Assembly: GCA_024741835.1 (NCBI GenBank)
Contig: JAENRP010000018.1
Span: 208,662 to 272,661, forward strand
Source: Diplocarpon mali
Taxonomy: Eukaryota > Ascomycota > Leotiomycetes > Helotiales > Drepanopezizaceae
Direction of reading: 5' to 3'
DNA length: 64,000 bases
The notes below the pieces were generated by a model. The model saw nothing but the letters and a program-made list of their open reading frames with translations, was not told the origin of the DNA and did not search any database. Made by a program: the position numbers and the translations under genes. Position 1 is the first letter of the stretch. The number at the start of each line of letters is the position of its first letter. Positions 23,878 through 35,639 of the stretch are shown one piece after another.

Positions 23878-25538
23878 ATTGAAGACCGAGGAAGGGGTAA
23901 AACGGGACTAAAAGGACGAAATTGTTTATAGATGCGCTGCATCACATTTCCCGGGATGGACGGGCTGCATAGATGCATAGGGACGGCGCAAGATACCTTT
24001 TTCGGGGGCATTTTCTGGGTCATAAATTCAGACCGACAGGATATGGTCTTTGGGGCCTCGCTAATAATTTTTCCTCCCAGCCCCCTTCTCAATCATCAGC
24101 TGTGTTGTTACTCGCTGTATTCTTACCAGAGCCTTGTCGGTTATCCCAGGTTTCTATTTTTTCTACACTTCAATTTTGCACAAATTCTTCACAGCAAACT
24201 TATATTTAAGCATGAAGTATATGACTGCTTATTCGCGTTGTTGCCTTTGCAAGTCATTCCATCGTCTATTCATGAATTTTCGACACCGTTCATGCCTATT
24301 CCAAGATACGCGCCTTGATCACACTGAACGAAGGTTTCGGCTTAAAAAGAAATAAGAGTTCCTTTACTCTTGTTTACAAACTACCTCGCTTAATTTCAGC
24401 GCCAGCTTGGCAAGGCCCAGAACATATCTGTTAGTCGCTACTGACGGTAAAGAACTTTTAAACTCGGATCTTGTATTCTCCCCACCACCATACATCTGCA
24501 TCGTACCAGAATATGTTACATACTGTGTAAATCTAAACCTAAAAATGATCCAAGTTTACGGTGTACCGCGACAAGACATGCCTCTTGGGCTGTGCATGCC
24601 GTTCGTTGCAAAACCAAGTGTGCAAAACCAAGTGTTTCTATTTTGATGGCCTCTTGAAAGACACGGACATCGTAATTCGATTCATTAGCCAATTCTTCGC
24701 AGGTTTTCCAAGCGATCTAGGAGTCTGGAAGGACAAGATAAGGATCTGGACGAGATATGTTTGCTTGCTTGCCAGGTATCGAGATAAAGCAACAAACTAT
24801 CATCGCAAGTAGCCAAAACAAAAACCTTCCCCTTTGGCCATGGATATAGTTATGAAAGCCGATGGAGACAGGGATCCCGAGTCTCGGAAGTCAACAAGCA
24901 AGCTCAGGATTGACATACAGTTACAGTCACCGAGGCACTGCCGTAATCCTACGAAGTAATTATGGGTCTTTTACCTGCACCCATTGTCAACACCTGCTCC
25001 CAAGATACTCGGTCTAAGAGAGTGACCTCTCAGACTACAGACAACAGTACCACTAGTATCTACCATGCCGGAAAGAAGACCTTTTTCGGTGCCACCTCTC
25101 CTGTCTCATCGGCCTCGCCTAAAATTCAAGAGCCCGGATTATCTGCCACAGACACTGGTCTCGGAGATTCGTTCCATTCAACGCCGGTTTCGACTGAAGA
25201 CTGAATTGAAAGCCTGCTCCAGAGAGCTTCGAGACCCAGGTTTGGGTATTAGCCTCACGGAAAAGAAGCGTATGCTGCGCAGTGTCCATGTAGACTTGCT
25301 TGACCACAGGAGAATTGTTTTACTTTTTCAGGGAAAATGCGCTTTGCTCTTGTCATCAAGGAGCCTTTGTTTGCTCTCAAATATTATTTACTGAAAGGAG
25401 GTGGAGTACTGAGTCTTGGCACTAGACGCATGATCTCGAAAGATGAGTCAGCAAAGCGCTAATCTTGATTCATTTGCATGAGCCAAATTCCAGTCCGTGG
25501 TCAGAAACCTTTCATCTTCGCCATTACTGCACAAAATG
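23878..25538. other. Intergenic region, no supported gene
   Basis: About 1.66 kb, A+T-rich up to 24.9 kb. Two overlapping plus-strand ORFs, 24962-25204 (80 codons) and 25065-25394 (109 codons), both start at real ATGs, but neither resembles a known protein. They cannot both be coding over their whole length. The DnaJ promoter lies at the right end. Confidence 0.5.
24608..24635. repeat. Perfect 14-bp tandem duplication
   Basis: The unit GCAAAACCAAGTGT occurs twice, head to tail, with no mismatch. It looks like a recent replication-slippage or footprint-type duplication in non-coding DNA. Confidence 0.85.
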
Positions 25539-26462
25539 GCCAACAGCGATCTCTTGAAATGGACAACCAGTGACGTGGATTTCTACGCTCTCCTCGGCGT
25601 CACACTCGAAGCCTGTTCCGAATCAGAGCTGCGTCGCGCCTACCGCAAAACAGCGCTGAAATATCATCCTGACAAAGTAGGTAAAGACTTCGACCCGGAA
25701 AAATACGAGCTATTCCAAGCCGCAAACGACGTACTCAGCGACCCGGAACTAAAAGCCAAGTATGACAACTACCGCAACGCCAAGCTGCAGCGGCAGCGCG
25801 CGAACGATCTGTTTGAGGGCAAACGAAGGCAGATGAAGGAGGACCTGGAGGCGAGGGAGAGGGGTGTCGGTTCAAGTGCGGGGCTGAAGAGGGGAAGGGA
25901 GGAGAGTGGAATTGATTTTGAGATGAAGAGGCTAGCAGAGGAGGGGAGGAAGAGGAGAGCAGCCAGGGCATCAATGATGGCTGAGAACTTTGAGTCGGAA
26001 GCTGTCTCTTCCCCAGCACCAGCAGCAACTTCCCAGAAACCAGAACCAGCTCACGAAGCAACAGCGACTACCTCAACTTCCCCCCAGGTACCGGCAGAAG
26101 AGGACGAAGTCGAGCGCTTGGAACGCAAGATCCGCGAAGCGGAAGCAGCAAAGGCGAAGCGGAGAGCAGACAAGAAGGCTAGGAAGAGCGGTGTTTTCGT
26201 CTCTGCTGTTACTCCCGCAGGGCCAGAGGGTGCCCCAAATATGGCGGGCCGAGAGACAGCTACACCCATCAAACGCCCCGATATCTTCAGAGGATTGAAA
26301 GCTGACGAACAGTCTTCGTCAGCATCTCCAAAATTCTCGTTCTCGCCTACCATCCTCACGCCTAAGAGGAACGACTTTGCGGCTACGATGGCTAGACTGA
26401 AGGCTGCTGAGCAGCAGAGAATGGAGGAGGAGATACGGCAGCAGGAATCTGAAGCTACTTGA
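25539..26462 (+). CDS. CWF23: DnaJ-domain splicing factor CWF23/CWC23 (DNAJC17-like)
   Basis: J-domain protein associated with spliceosome disassembly (family knowledge). No introns; 307 residues from the first ATG ([20 protein letters not shown]). The open frame extends 14 codons upstream but has no ATG there. The J-domain is at about residues 12-80 with the YHPDK (HPD) motif that stimulates Hsp70 ATPase and the helix IV wording [20 protein letters not shown] long charged helical region follows ([33 protein letters not shown]). The end is a conserved block [32 protein letters not shown]. No RRM is visible. The gene is convergent with IBA57, 153 bp apart. Confidence 0.92.
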   Translation, partial: ANSDLLKWTTSDVDFYALLGVTLEACSESELRRAYRKTALKYHPDKVGKDFDPEKYELFQAANDVLSDPELKAKYDNYRNAKLQRQRANDLFEGKRRQMKEDLEARERGVGSSAGLKRGREESGIDFEMKRLAEEGRKRRAARASMMAENFESEAVSSPAPAATSQKPEPAHEATATTSTSPQVPAEEDEVERLERKIREAEAAKAKRRADKKARKSGVFVSAVTPAGPEGAPNMAGRETATPIKRPDIFRGLKADEQSSSASPKFSFSPTILTPKRNDFAATMARLKAAEQQRMEEEIRQQESEAT

Positions 26463-26615
26463 TCTTTGAATGCTTGCTTTTAGTGAGTCTAGCGTGGCGT
26501 TGAGGGGCGGATGATCTGCTATACCCAGTCGACAGAATACAAAAGTGTACCCAAGTTAACGATATATATTTCTGTACAACCTCTCTGGCCGCATACATGA
26601 CCTTGAGCATACGCA

Positions 26616-27809
26616 TCAAAGGCTGCTATATTGCTTTGGATGCCACGGCGGGACGAAGGCCTTGATCTTCACTATCTGCCCCTTACCCTCTACCTCCCAC
26701 TCCAGCTTGAACTCGTCCCCCTCTTGATAAGCCCCTGCCTCGCCCTGCACCTGAACACCAGTCATAGTCTCCAACCTACAAAGCCCCAGTCCAACGTTCC
26801 CCATGCCCATTATAAATTTCCCGGCGCTCCTCCCCCTCTTGTTAATCCTGCCAATTCCCGTCTCCCTCGGGATCCCCTCCACACCCAGCTCTTTCCGAGG
26901 CATATACTCCAAGGCCGCCGGTGCCTCCTCATCCTTGCCATACAGCATCACAGGCAGAATCCGCTTCCGCACCACTCCCCTGTGATGCGTCCGTATCGTG
27001 AGTTCCTGCCCAACGTAGCAGCCCTTCTTATAATCGATACCCCCCATGAAGTCAATATTGCTCTCCTGCGGCAACGCGTGCTCCCTCGGCAGCTCGTCCT
27101 GCCCCTCCGGCACACCCTTCAGGTAGCGTCGTAGCCGGTACGCGTCCTGCGTGCTCTCCTCACAGTCAACCGGTGGTTTCTGGCCGCCGGGTAGCAGCAG
27201 CCTCCTGCCCATCCCAGGAGCCCGCTTGTCCTCGCATGCAACCCCCCCTTTCGCGATCCAGCCGTCCAAACCAGAGTCGGGGCGAGACGTCGCAGGCCCG
27301 TGAGGCGTCCGCCCGCCTTCGCCTTCGCCCTCGCCCTCCCTCCACACACTCCAGACGCTCCTCTCCCCCTCCTCCACGATCCTCACCTCGAACTTGCTCC
27401 TCAGCCGATACCGCTTGATATGGTTCGCCAACACCTGCACCTCCTTCGCATCAACCTCTATCAGCCAGCCCTCCGTACCATCCTCCGAGTGCGGGTATAT
27501 AAACACATCGTTCAGTAGCCGGCCCGGAGCGTTCAAGAACGCGGCGTAGAATCCTGTGGCGCGCGGTGAGGAGGGCGAGATGTTGGCCGTGATGACGCCT
27601 TGCAGGTAGTGTGTTGAGTCGGGGCCGGTGAGGGAGATTAGGCGCCGCGAAGAGAGGAGCGTGTAGGCTGCTGTTGGGGGTGGAGCTGTGGTTGAGTAGC
27701 GGCGAGTGGGTTTGATGGTGAGTGATGAAGCAAGGGTGTAGGAGCGGCAATTGATGCACACGTATAAATATCTGGAGGTTTTTTGCGACAAATTTATAGG
27801 AGGCTTCAT
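26616..27809 (-). CDS. IBA57: Mitochondrial iron-sulfur assembly factor IBA57/CAF17
   Basis: Folate-binding GcvT-like protein needed, with Isa1/Isa2, for [4Fe-4S] cluster formation in mitochondria (family knowledge). Single exon; 397 residues from the first ATG (MKPPINLSQKTSRYLYVC); the frame runs six codons further upstream without an ATG. The N-terminus is basic, hydroxylated and free of acidic residues, fitting a mitochondrial presequence of about 45 residues. YTLLSSRRLISLTGPDSTHYLQGV opens the domain. The diagnostic IBA57 motif KGCYVGQELTIRTHHRGVVRKR is present at about residues 275-295, preceded by NIDFMGGIDY. The middle (about residues 160-220) is a Gly/Glu-rich, poorly conserved insertion. 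The end, KIKAFVPPWHP, is typical. Confidence 0.95.
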   Translation of the reverse strand: MKPPINLSQKTSRYLYVCINCRSYTLASSLTIKPTRRYSTTAPPPTAAYTLLSSRRLISLTGPDSTHYLQGVITANISPSSPRATGFYAAFLNAPGRLLNDVFIYPHSEDGTEGWLIEVDAKEVQVLANHIKRYRLRSKFEVRIVEEGERSVWSVWREGEGEGEGGRTPHGPATSRPDSGLDGWIAKGGVACEDKRAPGMGRRLLLPGGQKPPVDCEESTQDAYRLRRYLKGVPEGQDELPREHALPQESNIDFMGGIDYKKGCYVGQELTIRTHHRGVVRKRILPVMLYGKDEEAPAALEYMPRKELGVEGIPRETGIGRINKRGRSAGKFIMGMGNVGLGLCRLETMTGVQVQGEAGAYQEGDEFKLEWEVEGKGQIVKIKAFVPPWHPKQYSSL

Positions 27810-28266
27810 TGTGAAAGTTGCTAGCAAGTCAGGTTCGAAGACACAGGGAGGGAATTTGAAGTGAAGCTCGGGTGACTCGAGCCTAATCCAGCCTGCGGAA
27901 TTTTTGCGGCCCCGAGTTCTCAGCCTTGGCCATTGCTACTTTCTGGCAATAGGTGGAGAAAGTTCTCAAAAAGATCAATTACGTAACCAATCTTCTACCG
28001 CGAGTGAATGCCGGGGAAAATAAAGTAGCTGCGTAGACAGGTGCTTGTATTTCATTGACGCTCAGAGTGCTAGCAGCCTTGGTAATCTGCAGTAGTTATC
28101 TCTACTATGCCATAACTCTAAGCTTTCCGAGTACCTCCCCCAAGTCAACATCTTCTGCGAAAGTTACTTAATCTCATTTACAGGCAAAAATGCATCATCC
28201 ATGAAGCTCCGAAGCTCGTTAACTTTCATCGCTGAAATTTGATACACTTCATCTTTTGATACATCT
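27810..28266. other. Intergenic region between DCP2 and IBA57
   Basis: 457 bp between two minus-strand genes. It holds the DCP2 3' UTR and the IBA57 promoter. No other structure seen. Confidence 0.6.
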
Positions 28267-30956
28267 TCAGCGCTGAGCTCCGTTTGCCACCGCATCCAAG
28301 TAATTCAGCAAGAACCCTCTGTCTGCAGGAGAAATTGAAGTTTGGCTGCCACGGCGTGGACCGCTTTCCATAGATGCAAGGCTACCGACTCTCGATGTTT
28401 CTGCCAGACCTGAAGTCGGATTGGCTGGGGGAAGCGATATGAGTTCCTCATTGGGTGGCCTATGGGAGTGAGAAGCTAACCCGGTAGGTCCTGTGCGAAA
28501 TAGCGAGAGTAGATTCGAGGAATGGTCTATTGGGTGACTCGAGGCTCCATCAAGTGAGGGCCGGGAGAATGCTGGGAAACCCAACATGTTTGGATTCTCT
28601 TCGCTAGCCTTAGATAACACCTGTTGGGGGCGTTTCAATATCTGAGGCTGGAAAATTGGCTTCTCTGGGCGATCCTCTTGGTGGTTCGCACGAGGTCCCG
28701 GTTTCTTTCCAATCGAACGCGATTTTTGTCCGGAACCATTTCGAGGCAAAGTCTCTCTCTCGTTCGAGTCCATCGGGCGAGCAAGAATTCCAGCAGGTCG
28801 AAAAGGTAATTGAGAATTCGAAGGCGCAGTTAACTTGGTGCCGATATTTGCAGGATGATCTTGGATTCGCTTGTCGCTGAGAAGCGCCGACGTGGTCGCA
28901 GCATTCGTCGACAGTGGCTCTACGGCCGACAGCTCCACTGCTGACGGTGTAATGCTTCGAGGTAACGCGGTTGCACTAAGTAGCTCAGCAGGTACAGCTG
29001 CTTGTGCTCTAGGACTCTTGAATAGGCCAAGTAATGTTGATCTTTGCAACTCACTAATAGCCGGCTTCACGATGGGTGGAGAAGTCACACCTGGGTTACC
29101 ATTATCTTGGTAGACCACTTGAGGACGAAGTGGCTCTTGAAATTCTAAAGATGCATTTGTAGGCAGTTCTTGAGGTAATGGACCAGATTGTGTATGCGAA
29201 GACTGCGCGGCTTCGTTGGCATTATTTTGCTGTAGAGGATCGGAAGGCCCGGAGCGCTCATCAACTGTCCGATGTTGGGTTTTGAAGGCATTCAGAAGAG
29301 CCAATGAGTGAGTTGTGAGCTTCGGCGGTGAAACATTCGGCTCAAGCGGTACCATTGTGGATCGTAAGCCAGGTAAATGGGGGTTAGCAATCGCTTTGGG
29401 GACAATTTGGCCATGAGAGAACGGAACATTTTGAGGTGAAGGAACCATCGGAGCATGGACAGGACCCTCCGTGAAAACAGCCCTCTGAACATTGGGAGGT
29501 AAGGGTTGCGGATGAATCAGATGTTGCGATTGACGATGATGAGGATTCTCGCTCCGACTTTGTGTTGCTGGCTGCTGAGCTTGATGAGAATTTGCATCTG
29601 AGTTATGTTGACAGTATTGGCTCTTGAGATTTGGTTGCTGGTAAGAGAAACTTTCGGATTGCGGCTGCATAGGAAACATGGATGGAGGTGGCATGCTTGG
29701 AACTTGCGGAGATCTGAGTGGAAAGTGTTGAGGTGTCGGGGGCATCTGAGGTTGGCCAAGAGTGTGCTCAGATGGTGTATGAGGCGCAACATTATGAAGA
29801 GATGATGAGCCTGGATTGGATGGTTTGCTGTGAAGTATGGCGAGTAAAGCATCACCGACCTTGTTAATGGGCTGGGGCACATCAGAGGACTCAGCCTGTA
29901 GTTCTTGTGGTGGCTGAATTCTGAGAAGACGGTTCAGAGCTGCACTTGCATCTTGCAGACTACTCTGGTCTGGCATGCCACAAGGAGCACAATCAGTAAA
30001 ATGTGTTGGATAAGCTGACTCCGCCCCGTGATCCTCTTCAGTGTAGACTTCATCATGGCTCAAACCTGCCGACGGATATTGGTTGCTTAGAGCTCTCTTC
30101 GCGTCTTTTTTTTTCTGTTCCACAACCCATTTCCGAAGAGGCACGAGGAATGGCGCAACCATGTAGAACTTGGTAGCACTAATAGCTTGAGGATGTTCTT
30201 GGCCCTTCTTTCTGAAAGCTGGAAGGTCGGACAAGCGCCACCATTCAATTTTGCTGATCTCTTTCCGCGTTCGTGGCTCGAAGTATGTCTCCATAGGTAC
30301 ATCTCTGAAAACAAACAGCTGCATCTGTTGCTGTGCCATGTTGACCTCGATCTTTTTGACTTTTCGATCAGCAGGAACCAGCCCAGCTTCCTCAAGATTG
30401 TATCCGGTCTCTTCGTAGACCTCTCGAATGGCGCAGTCCAGGTCGTCTTCATCCTTGTTGATTTTTCCTCTTGGGAAGCTCCAGTTCGCACCTTTCTTCC
30501 AACCTTTTACAAGAATTGTTGAATCCATATCTTTGTTCAATAGTATCGCGCCCCTCACAGGCACTCGGGCCTTGTATTCCATAAAACTCTCAAACGCTTG
30601 CATATGTTTGCCCTGAGAGAAAGCCGAAAGCAATGGGCAGTGAACGAATATGCGCTCACAAAAGCTGCGAAGAGATAGAGACGGCAGGGCAGGATCCAGA
30701 GGCCGAATAAAGTCCTCGTAAAACCACTGTGCTTCCTCGACTTGAAAGCATATTCGCTCAATCGATGCCAGATCAGCCAACGGGAGGTTCAGAATAAATC
30801 GGACACAGAGGTCGTCCAGCCCTGGTAGTTGTCAGCAGTGTCCTTGACGAGGCTAGCTGGAAGTGTATAGACTATCAAGTAAAATACGATCGGCGAAGCT
30901 CCTTGTTAAATATTGGGTTGCTTACAATCTTCCAGATGCATGTTTCTTTCGCTCAT
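28267..30956 (-). CDS. DCP2: mRNA-decapping enzyme DCP2
   Basis: Nudix hydrolase that removes the m7G cap during mRNA decay in P-bodies. Exons on the minus strand: 30956-30926 and 30821-28267; 861 residues. The first exon encodes only MSERNMHLED plus one base. The Trp of the next residues WLDDLCVRFILNLP is split by the intron. The N-terminal regulatory domain (WLDDL...FYEDFIRP) is followed by the Nudix domain. The Nudix box starts at Gly129 (GKINKDEDDLDCAIREVYEE), with the metal-binding glutamates in REVYEE. Box B lies around EISKIEWWRLSDLPAF. The remaining 600 residues are a Pro/Gln/Ser/Asn-rich disordered tail with short leucine-containing segments (for example LLALF/LLNAF types), the kind that recruits Edc3 and Pat1 in other fungi. 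The linker LPLADLASIE is a few residues shorter than usual. Confidence 0.96.
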
Positions 30957-31728
30957 GTTGCCTTGACGTTCTCACATGTCCATGAGACGAACGTTTCCAG
31001 CGCAGGCAACATTCGGTCTGGCCAACGAGGTGGTGGGAAACTCGGAGACAAGGCCACCCGGCGGCAAGGTGCGACAACTGAAGCCAAGAAAGACGTTGAA
31101 GTGTGGTAAGAATCTGCTGAGCCCAGTGAACTATCGGATGGATTGGGTTGAGTCAGTGATGTCCAGGCGACGGTACGTCTAATCCTGCAACTGCTGCTTA
31201 TTGACTTGAGGTGGCGGTGGCTGTGGCTGGTGATGGCCAGTGAGGTAGTGGCTGTGTCGCTTAGCGTTACTCTTAACCATTTGCCAAATCCTAGGGATGA
31301 CGTCTTAGAGCAGGGGCAATAGCGAGGGCGCGAAACCCGGATTCGCAAATGTACCAGCGGATAGTACATGTTTGCCTGTTGTTCAATCAAGCTTTGAGTC
31401 AGTCATGATGTGATTAGCTGAGAGTGAATTTCCAGCTGGGATTTTACCTATAAATAACCGTGACCCCTTTTCCAACTTATGAACTTGGATGAACTACGCG
31501 CTTGTATACAGCCTCTTAGAGTAGTACACGCGACAGCGTTTCAAGCTGTGAGCACTCATACCACTCACGCTCAAATTCCCAAAAGAGCCGCGGCTACGTT
31601 TCCAACCCATGCATAAGCCCGCCACTGTTTGAGATCGCTTTGTTGAGCGATTCAACTATTAAACAGCAGAGCTGCTGCAAACTACCAAAGCAGATACGCC
31701 AACGTTGTTATCAGCACCCGACCACAAA
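30957..31728. other. Divergent intergenic region, DCP2 / DUF4112 gene
   Basis: 772 bp between two divergent start codons. It holds both promoters. Short ORFs here have no recognisable content. Confidence 0.6.
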
Positions 31729-32919
31729 ATGGCAAGCTTTGTCGCTAAGATCATCAGCAAGAAGATACTTGGGGAAACCCTTGAAAATAATTTTGGTAAA
31801 GACGTCGGTTCTCCATGCTGAAATTGTTATCAATCAAGATCTAATTAACATTTCTAGGATCCGTACTTCGAGACTGTTCCTGCAACTCGCCTCGATGGCA
31901 GACCTTCAAGCAAGACGAAGAAGAGGCGCAAGGCCCTCCCTCCTGGGATTTCTTCCCACGATGCAAAGGTCCTCACCAAGGTCAAGCGTCGAGCCTATCG
32001 CTTGGATATGAGTCTGTTCAATTGCATGGGTATTAGGTTCGGCTGGAGTTCTGTCATTGGTATTATTCCTGGGTAAGCTAAAGCAGCCACAAATGACTTG
32101 ACAGCAGCTAACAGTACGCCTCCCAGAATTGGAGACGTTATCGATGCTTTTATGGCCATGATGGTATATCGTTCGTGCACAAAAGTCGAAGGAGGACTCC
32201 CAGCAGATGTCAAGTCGAAGATGATGTTCAATATCTTCGTAGATTTTGCTGTCGGACTCATACCCTTTCTCGGTGACATCGCAGATGGTCCGTAACCCCA
32301 AAATTCCCAATCAAAAGGAACAAGCCTAAAGTTCCATTGTTGGGGGTTTCTCCCTCCACCAGGCCTCGTTGCGCTCGAGTGTTTTACTGGCCTCTTTCCT
32401 CTCTATTCTTTGTCTATGGGCATCCGAGCGCAGCGAGACCGAAGGTTTAGGGGCTTGGCCCCACAAATAGTTTCTTTGCAAGAGCAGATCCTACACTGTA
32501 ATCATACTAACAGCCAACTAGCTTTATTCCGCGCCAACACCAAGAATGCTGTCGTACTGGAGAATTATCTGAGAGAAAAGGGAGCGAAAGCTCTTGAAGC
32601 TCAGGGCCACAATGCTCCAGTCCTTGATCCCACGGATCCTGATATATTCGATGAGCAGCTGAGCAGCGAACACGGTCCCCCTCCTCAGTATGCAACTCAG
32701 CCACCAACCCGACAAGGCACACAACGCAACGGAGAATATCCCCAGCAGACTACCAGCAGGCCTCCTAAGGAAGAATTTCGGGGTGGCTGGTTCGGAGGAA
32801 AGAAGCAGAGCGCACCAGACCCCGAGTTGGGACACGATGTGAGGAGACCTGAAGCGGCCCACCACTCGAGCAGTAAACCTCGCCACAACAAGTCTACACC
32901 GCAGAAGAGCAGATCTTGA
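31729..32919 (+). CDS. DUF4112 family membrane-associated protein
   Basis: Function unknown; members of this family are found in fungi and bacteria. Exons: 31729-31803, 31858-32072, 32127-32287, 32522-32919; 282 residues. The N-terminus MASFVAKIISKKILGETLEN is an amphipathic start. DPYFETVPATRLDG and KRRAYRLDMSLF precede the core, where two hydrophobic segments, FGWSSVIGIIPGIGDVIDAF and FNIFVDFAVGLIPFLGDIAD, carry the repeated PG/PF-IGD signature of the family. The core ends ALFRANTKNAVVLENYLRE. The C-terminal 90 residues are hydrophilic and Gln/Pro/Ser-rich. The first intron needs the weak donor GTCGGT to keep the conserved GKD-DPYFE wording. The 234-nt third intron is the longest in the gene. 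Confidence 0.88.
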
Positions 32920-33665
32920 ACTCGCTGGTCGTCTCGATAGAATATGATTAGTTTATGCTATTCTGTGGACGGTGTTTGGATCGTTATTTGCTGTTTGATG
33001 TCAGAGAATACCCACCGCTGAGAACTGAGTGGGCGTTCATGAACTCAAACGAAGTATTCAGAATGTTTGTGTATGTGCAGAAACTGGGAGGTAGCCAGTG
33101 CTAGTAGGTGATAGACGCGACTTTGGCGTGCCAAGCTGGGGTCCTTACTCGTAGGATTCGTCGCGTATAGGTTGTTACAGTTTCGCGTCAGCCAACATAG
33201 CCCGTAGACTGTTAACTTCAGAAGCGATTATATCACGCAATTCAGCCAGATAGCAGAGGAACCCGCTTCGGGCTAAATTTATTCAAATGATTTTAACTAC
33301 AGAAATCCACCAAAACGTTACCTTCGACAGTTCGATCTATCTGTATTGCGGATCCCGTCGTCAATTGACCAGGTTTAGATCTGATAAGGCAAGGTAACTA
33401 AGGTAACAACAGATTATAGGCGAGATTGGACCTGGGTCCGTGAGAAGTTAGGATCTGCCCAGCCACCTGAGAATCACGTCGCGAACGCGCTTTGTTTGTT
33501 CAGGAGCACGGGCCTTACGCGACAAGCCAAAATCCCTTAAAGCTTCCGATTCCCACTGGCAGCTCTAACATTTAACATCAACATCCACAACTCTTCTCAA
33601 CTCCCATTCCTACATTTACCCCGGTTGTCAACTAAAACTTTTCTCAATACTGTGCAATCTACAGC
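32920..33665. other. Intergenic region upstream of RNR2
   Basis: 746 bp with the DUF4112 gene 3' UTR and the RNR2 promoter. Three CGCG cores lie within 45 bp about 150-190 bp before the RNR2 start codon (see separate entry). A pyrimidine-rich leader precedes the ATG. Confidence 0.6.
33478..33523. promoter_or_regulatory. Candidate MBF (MCB-like) cluster upstream of RNR2
   Basis: CGCG cores begin at 33480 (TCGCGAA), 33486 (AACGCGC) and 33518 (TACGCGA). Yeast and fission-yeast MBF binds ACGCGT/CGCG-type sites at genes needed in S phase, including ribonucleotide reductase genes. None of the three is the exact ACGCGT palindrome, so this is a suggestion based on clustering and position. Confidence 0.4.
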
Positions 33666-35098
33666 ATGACATCCCAAGTTACCCCTTCCAAGACTGTACG
33701 CCTCGCCACCTACCCTCGCAACTGCGCGTTGGGTCAATTGCTGACTTGTATCTCTTGTAGGCCGCCACTGGCATTGAATCCCTCAAGATGGGAGACTCGC
33801 CTGCGAAGAAGCTTGACTTCGGAAATGCCAACAAAGAGAACGAGAAGCTCAAGGCTGAAGTGCCTGTCTTGAACGATACAGAAGCTAAGAAGCCTGTCAT
33901 TGAGGAGGTTAAGAAGACAGAGATTACGACAATGGTCGCACCTACAATCAAGCCAGAGGAAGCTGATGAGCCTCTTCTCCGCGAAAACCCACAACGATTC
34001 GTGCTCTTCCCCATCAAGTACCATGAGGTCAGTCGCCTCGACGTCCTCTACGCGTCGAATCGTTTGGACAAGGCTAATAATCTCTCGCAATAGATCTGGC
34101 AGATGTATAAAAAGGCCGAGGCATCGTTCTGGACTGCCGAAGAGATAGATCTTTCCAAGGACCTACACGACTGGAACAACAGACTCAATGACGACGAGCG
34201 ATACTTCATCTCCCACGTGCTTGCATTTTTCGCAGCTTCCGACGGCATCGTGAATGAGAACCTAGTTGAGCGGTTTAGTGGTGAAGTTCAGGTCCCAGAA
34301 GCTCGCTGCTTCTACGGTTTCCAAATAATGATGGAGAACATCCATTCCGAAACGTACTCTCTTCTCATCGACACATATATAAAAGAGCAAGCCCAAAAGA
34401 CATACCTCTTTAACGCAATCGATACCAGTAAGCCCAAACATTATCATACAATATGCTTCTCCTAACGTGTCTATCTAGTCCCTTGTATCAAGAAGAAGGC
34501 AGATTGGGCTGTGAAATGGATAGAGGACAAAAACTCTACCTTCGCTCAACGGCTTGTCGCCTTTGCCGCTGTCGAGGGCATTTTCTTCAGCGGATCTTTC
34601 GCATCAATCTTTTGGTTGAAGAAACGTGGTCTCATGGCCGGCCTTACATTTTCTAACGAACTCATCTCCCGTGATGAGGGTCTTCACACGGACTTTGCCT
34701 GCCTGCTCTTCTCCCACTTGAACCATCGCCCAAGCAAGCAATCCGTTCAAGATGTCATCACAGAGGCAGTCGAGATCGAGCAGGAGTTCTTGACTGAGGC
34801 ACTTCCATGTGCTCTTCTCGGCATGAACGCCAATCTCATGAAGCAATACATCGAGTTCGTCGCTGATAGATTGCTCCTCTCGCTTGGTAATGAGAAGTTT
34901 TACAAGTCCGCCAACCCCTTCGACTTCATGGAGAACATCTCTCTCGCCGGGAAGACCAACTTCTTCGAGAAGCGTGTTGCTGACTATCAAAAAGCTGGCG
35001 TCATGGCCGGCACACAAAAGAAACACGAGGATACTGCAGCACAGACTGAAGCAAAAGCAGAGAATGGCGGTGATTTCAACTTTGATGAGGACTTTTAA
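33666..35098 (+). CDS. RNR2: Ribonucleotide reductase small subunit (R2)
   Basis: Provides the di-iron tyrosyl radical for reduction of ribonucleoside diphosphates to deoxyribonucleotides. Exons: 33666-33695 (30 nt), 33761-34027, 34094-34427, 34479-35098; 416 residues. The conserved core starts at [20 protein letters not shown]. Iron ligands lie in [15 protein letters not shown], in the helix around [15 protein letters not shown], in [14 protein letters not shown] and in [29 protein letters not shown] is the usual R2 signature. The C-terminus ends FNFDEDF, the heptapeptide that docks the small subunit into the large subunit. The N-terminal 65 residues are variable and Lys/Glu-rich. The intron inside the Ile codon of AIDTIPC has donor GTAAGC. 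Confidence 0.98.
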
Positions 35099-35639
35099 AC
35101 TTCACACATATGTGATATTGGGGTCTCCGGCGTTTCTATATCCACTGCACATGATTAGATTGCGTATCTCTTCTTTCGTCACGGGTTTTTAATGTATGGC
35201 GGGGTCGTCAGTTGTAAACAAGATGCCGTTTTCGTTGCTGGGTAAGTAAACAACTTAGTGCTGGCGTTACGGGCGTAAGGACTTGGCCATTGGGCTGGAC
35301 CGATGAAGGATAATTTGGAAATATGCCATGGATAGGGGGAATAGCCAAGCTCCAAATAGCTTAGCAGGGGCGAATAGCTCAAATCTTGTTCATACCGTCA
35401 CCGAGCGTTCTTCTCCTGCAACATCGTGTAGGGGACTAAGCTCTCCGCTAAACATAGAGAGCATGCTGTGCCACCGCCTGAAACTCAATTCATGCAGTGC
35501 CGGGCTTGAATGTCCCATCCATAACTTGAAACAAAGATTACGCATATTATAAATTATTCGTCCATGCGATACGTCCCATAAACAAGCCGCATTCCATCAA
35601 TCAGCCTTAAGCAAAAGGTGCTGTCAACTACACTCATTC
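35099..35639. other. Convergent intergenic region, RNR2 / SRP9
   Basis: 541 bp holding the 3' UTRs of two convergent genes. No other structure seen. Confidence 0.6.

Noticed and set aside
24962..25394. Two overlapping small ORFs upstream of CWF23
   Set aside because: Both have ATGs but no homology I can recall; probably leader or random ORFs.
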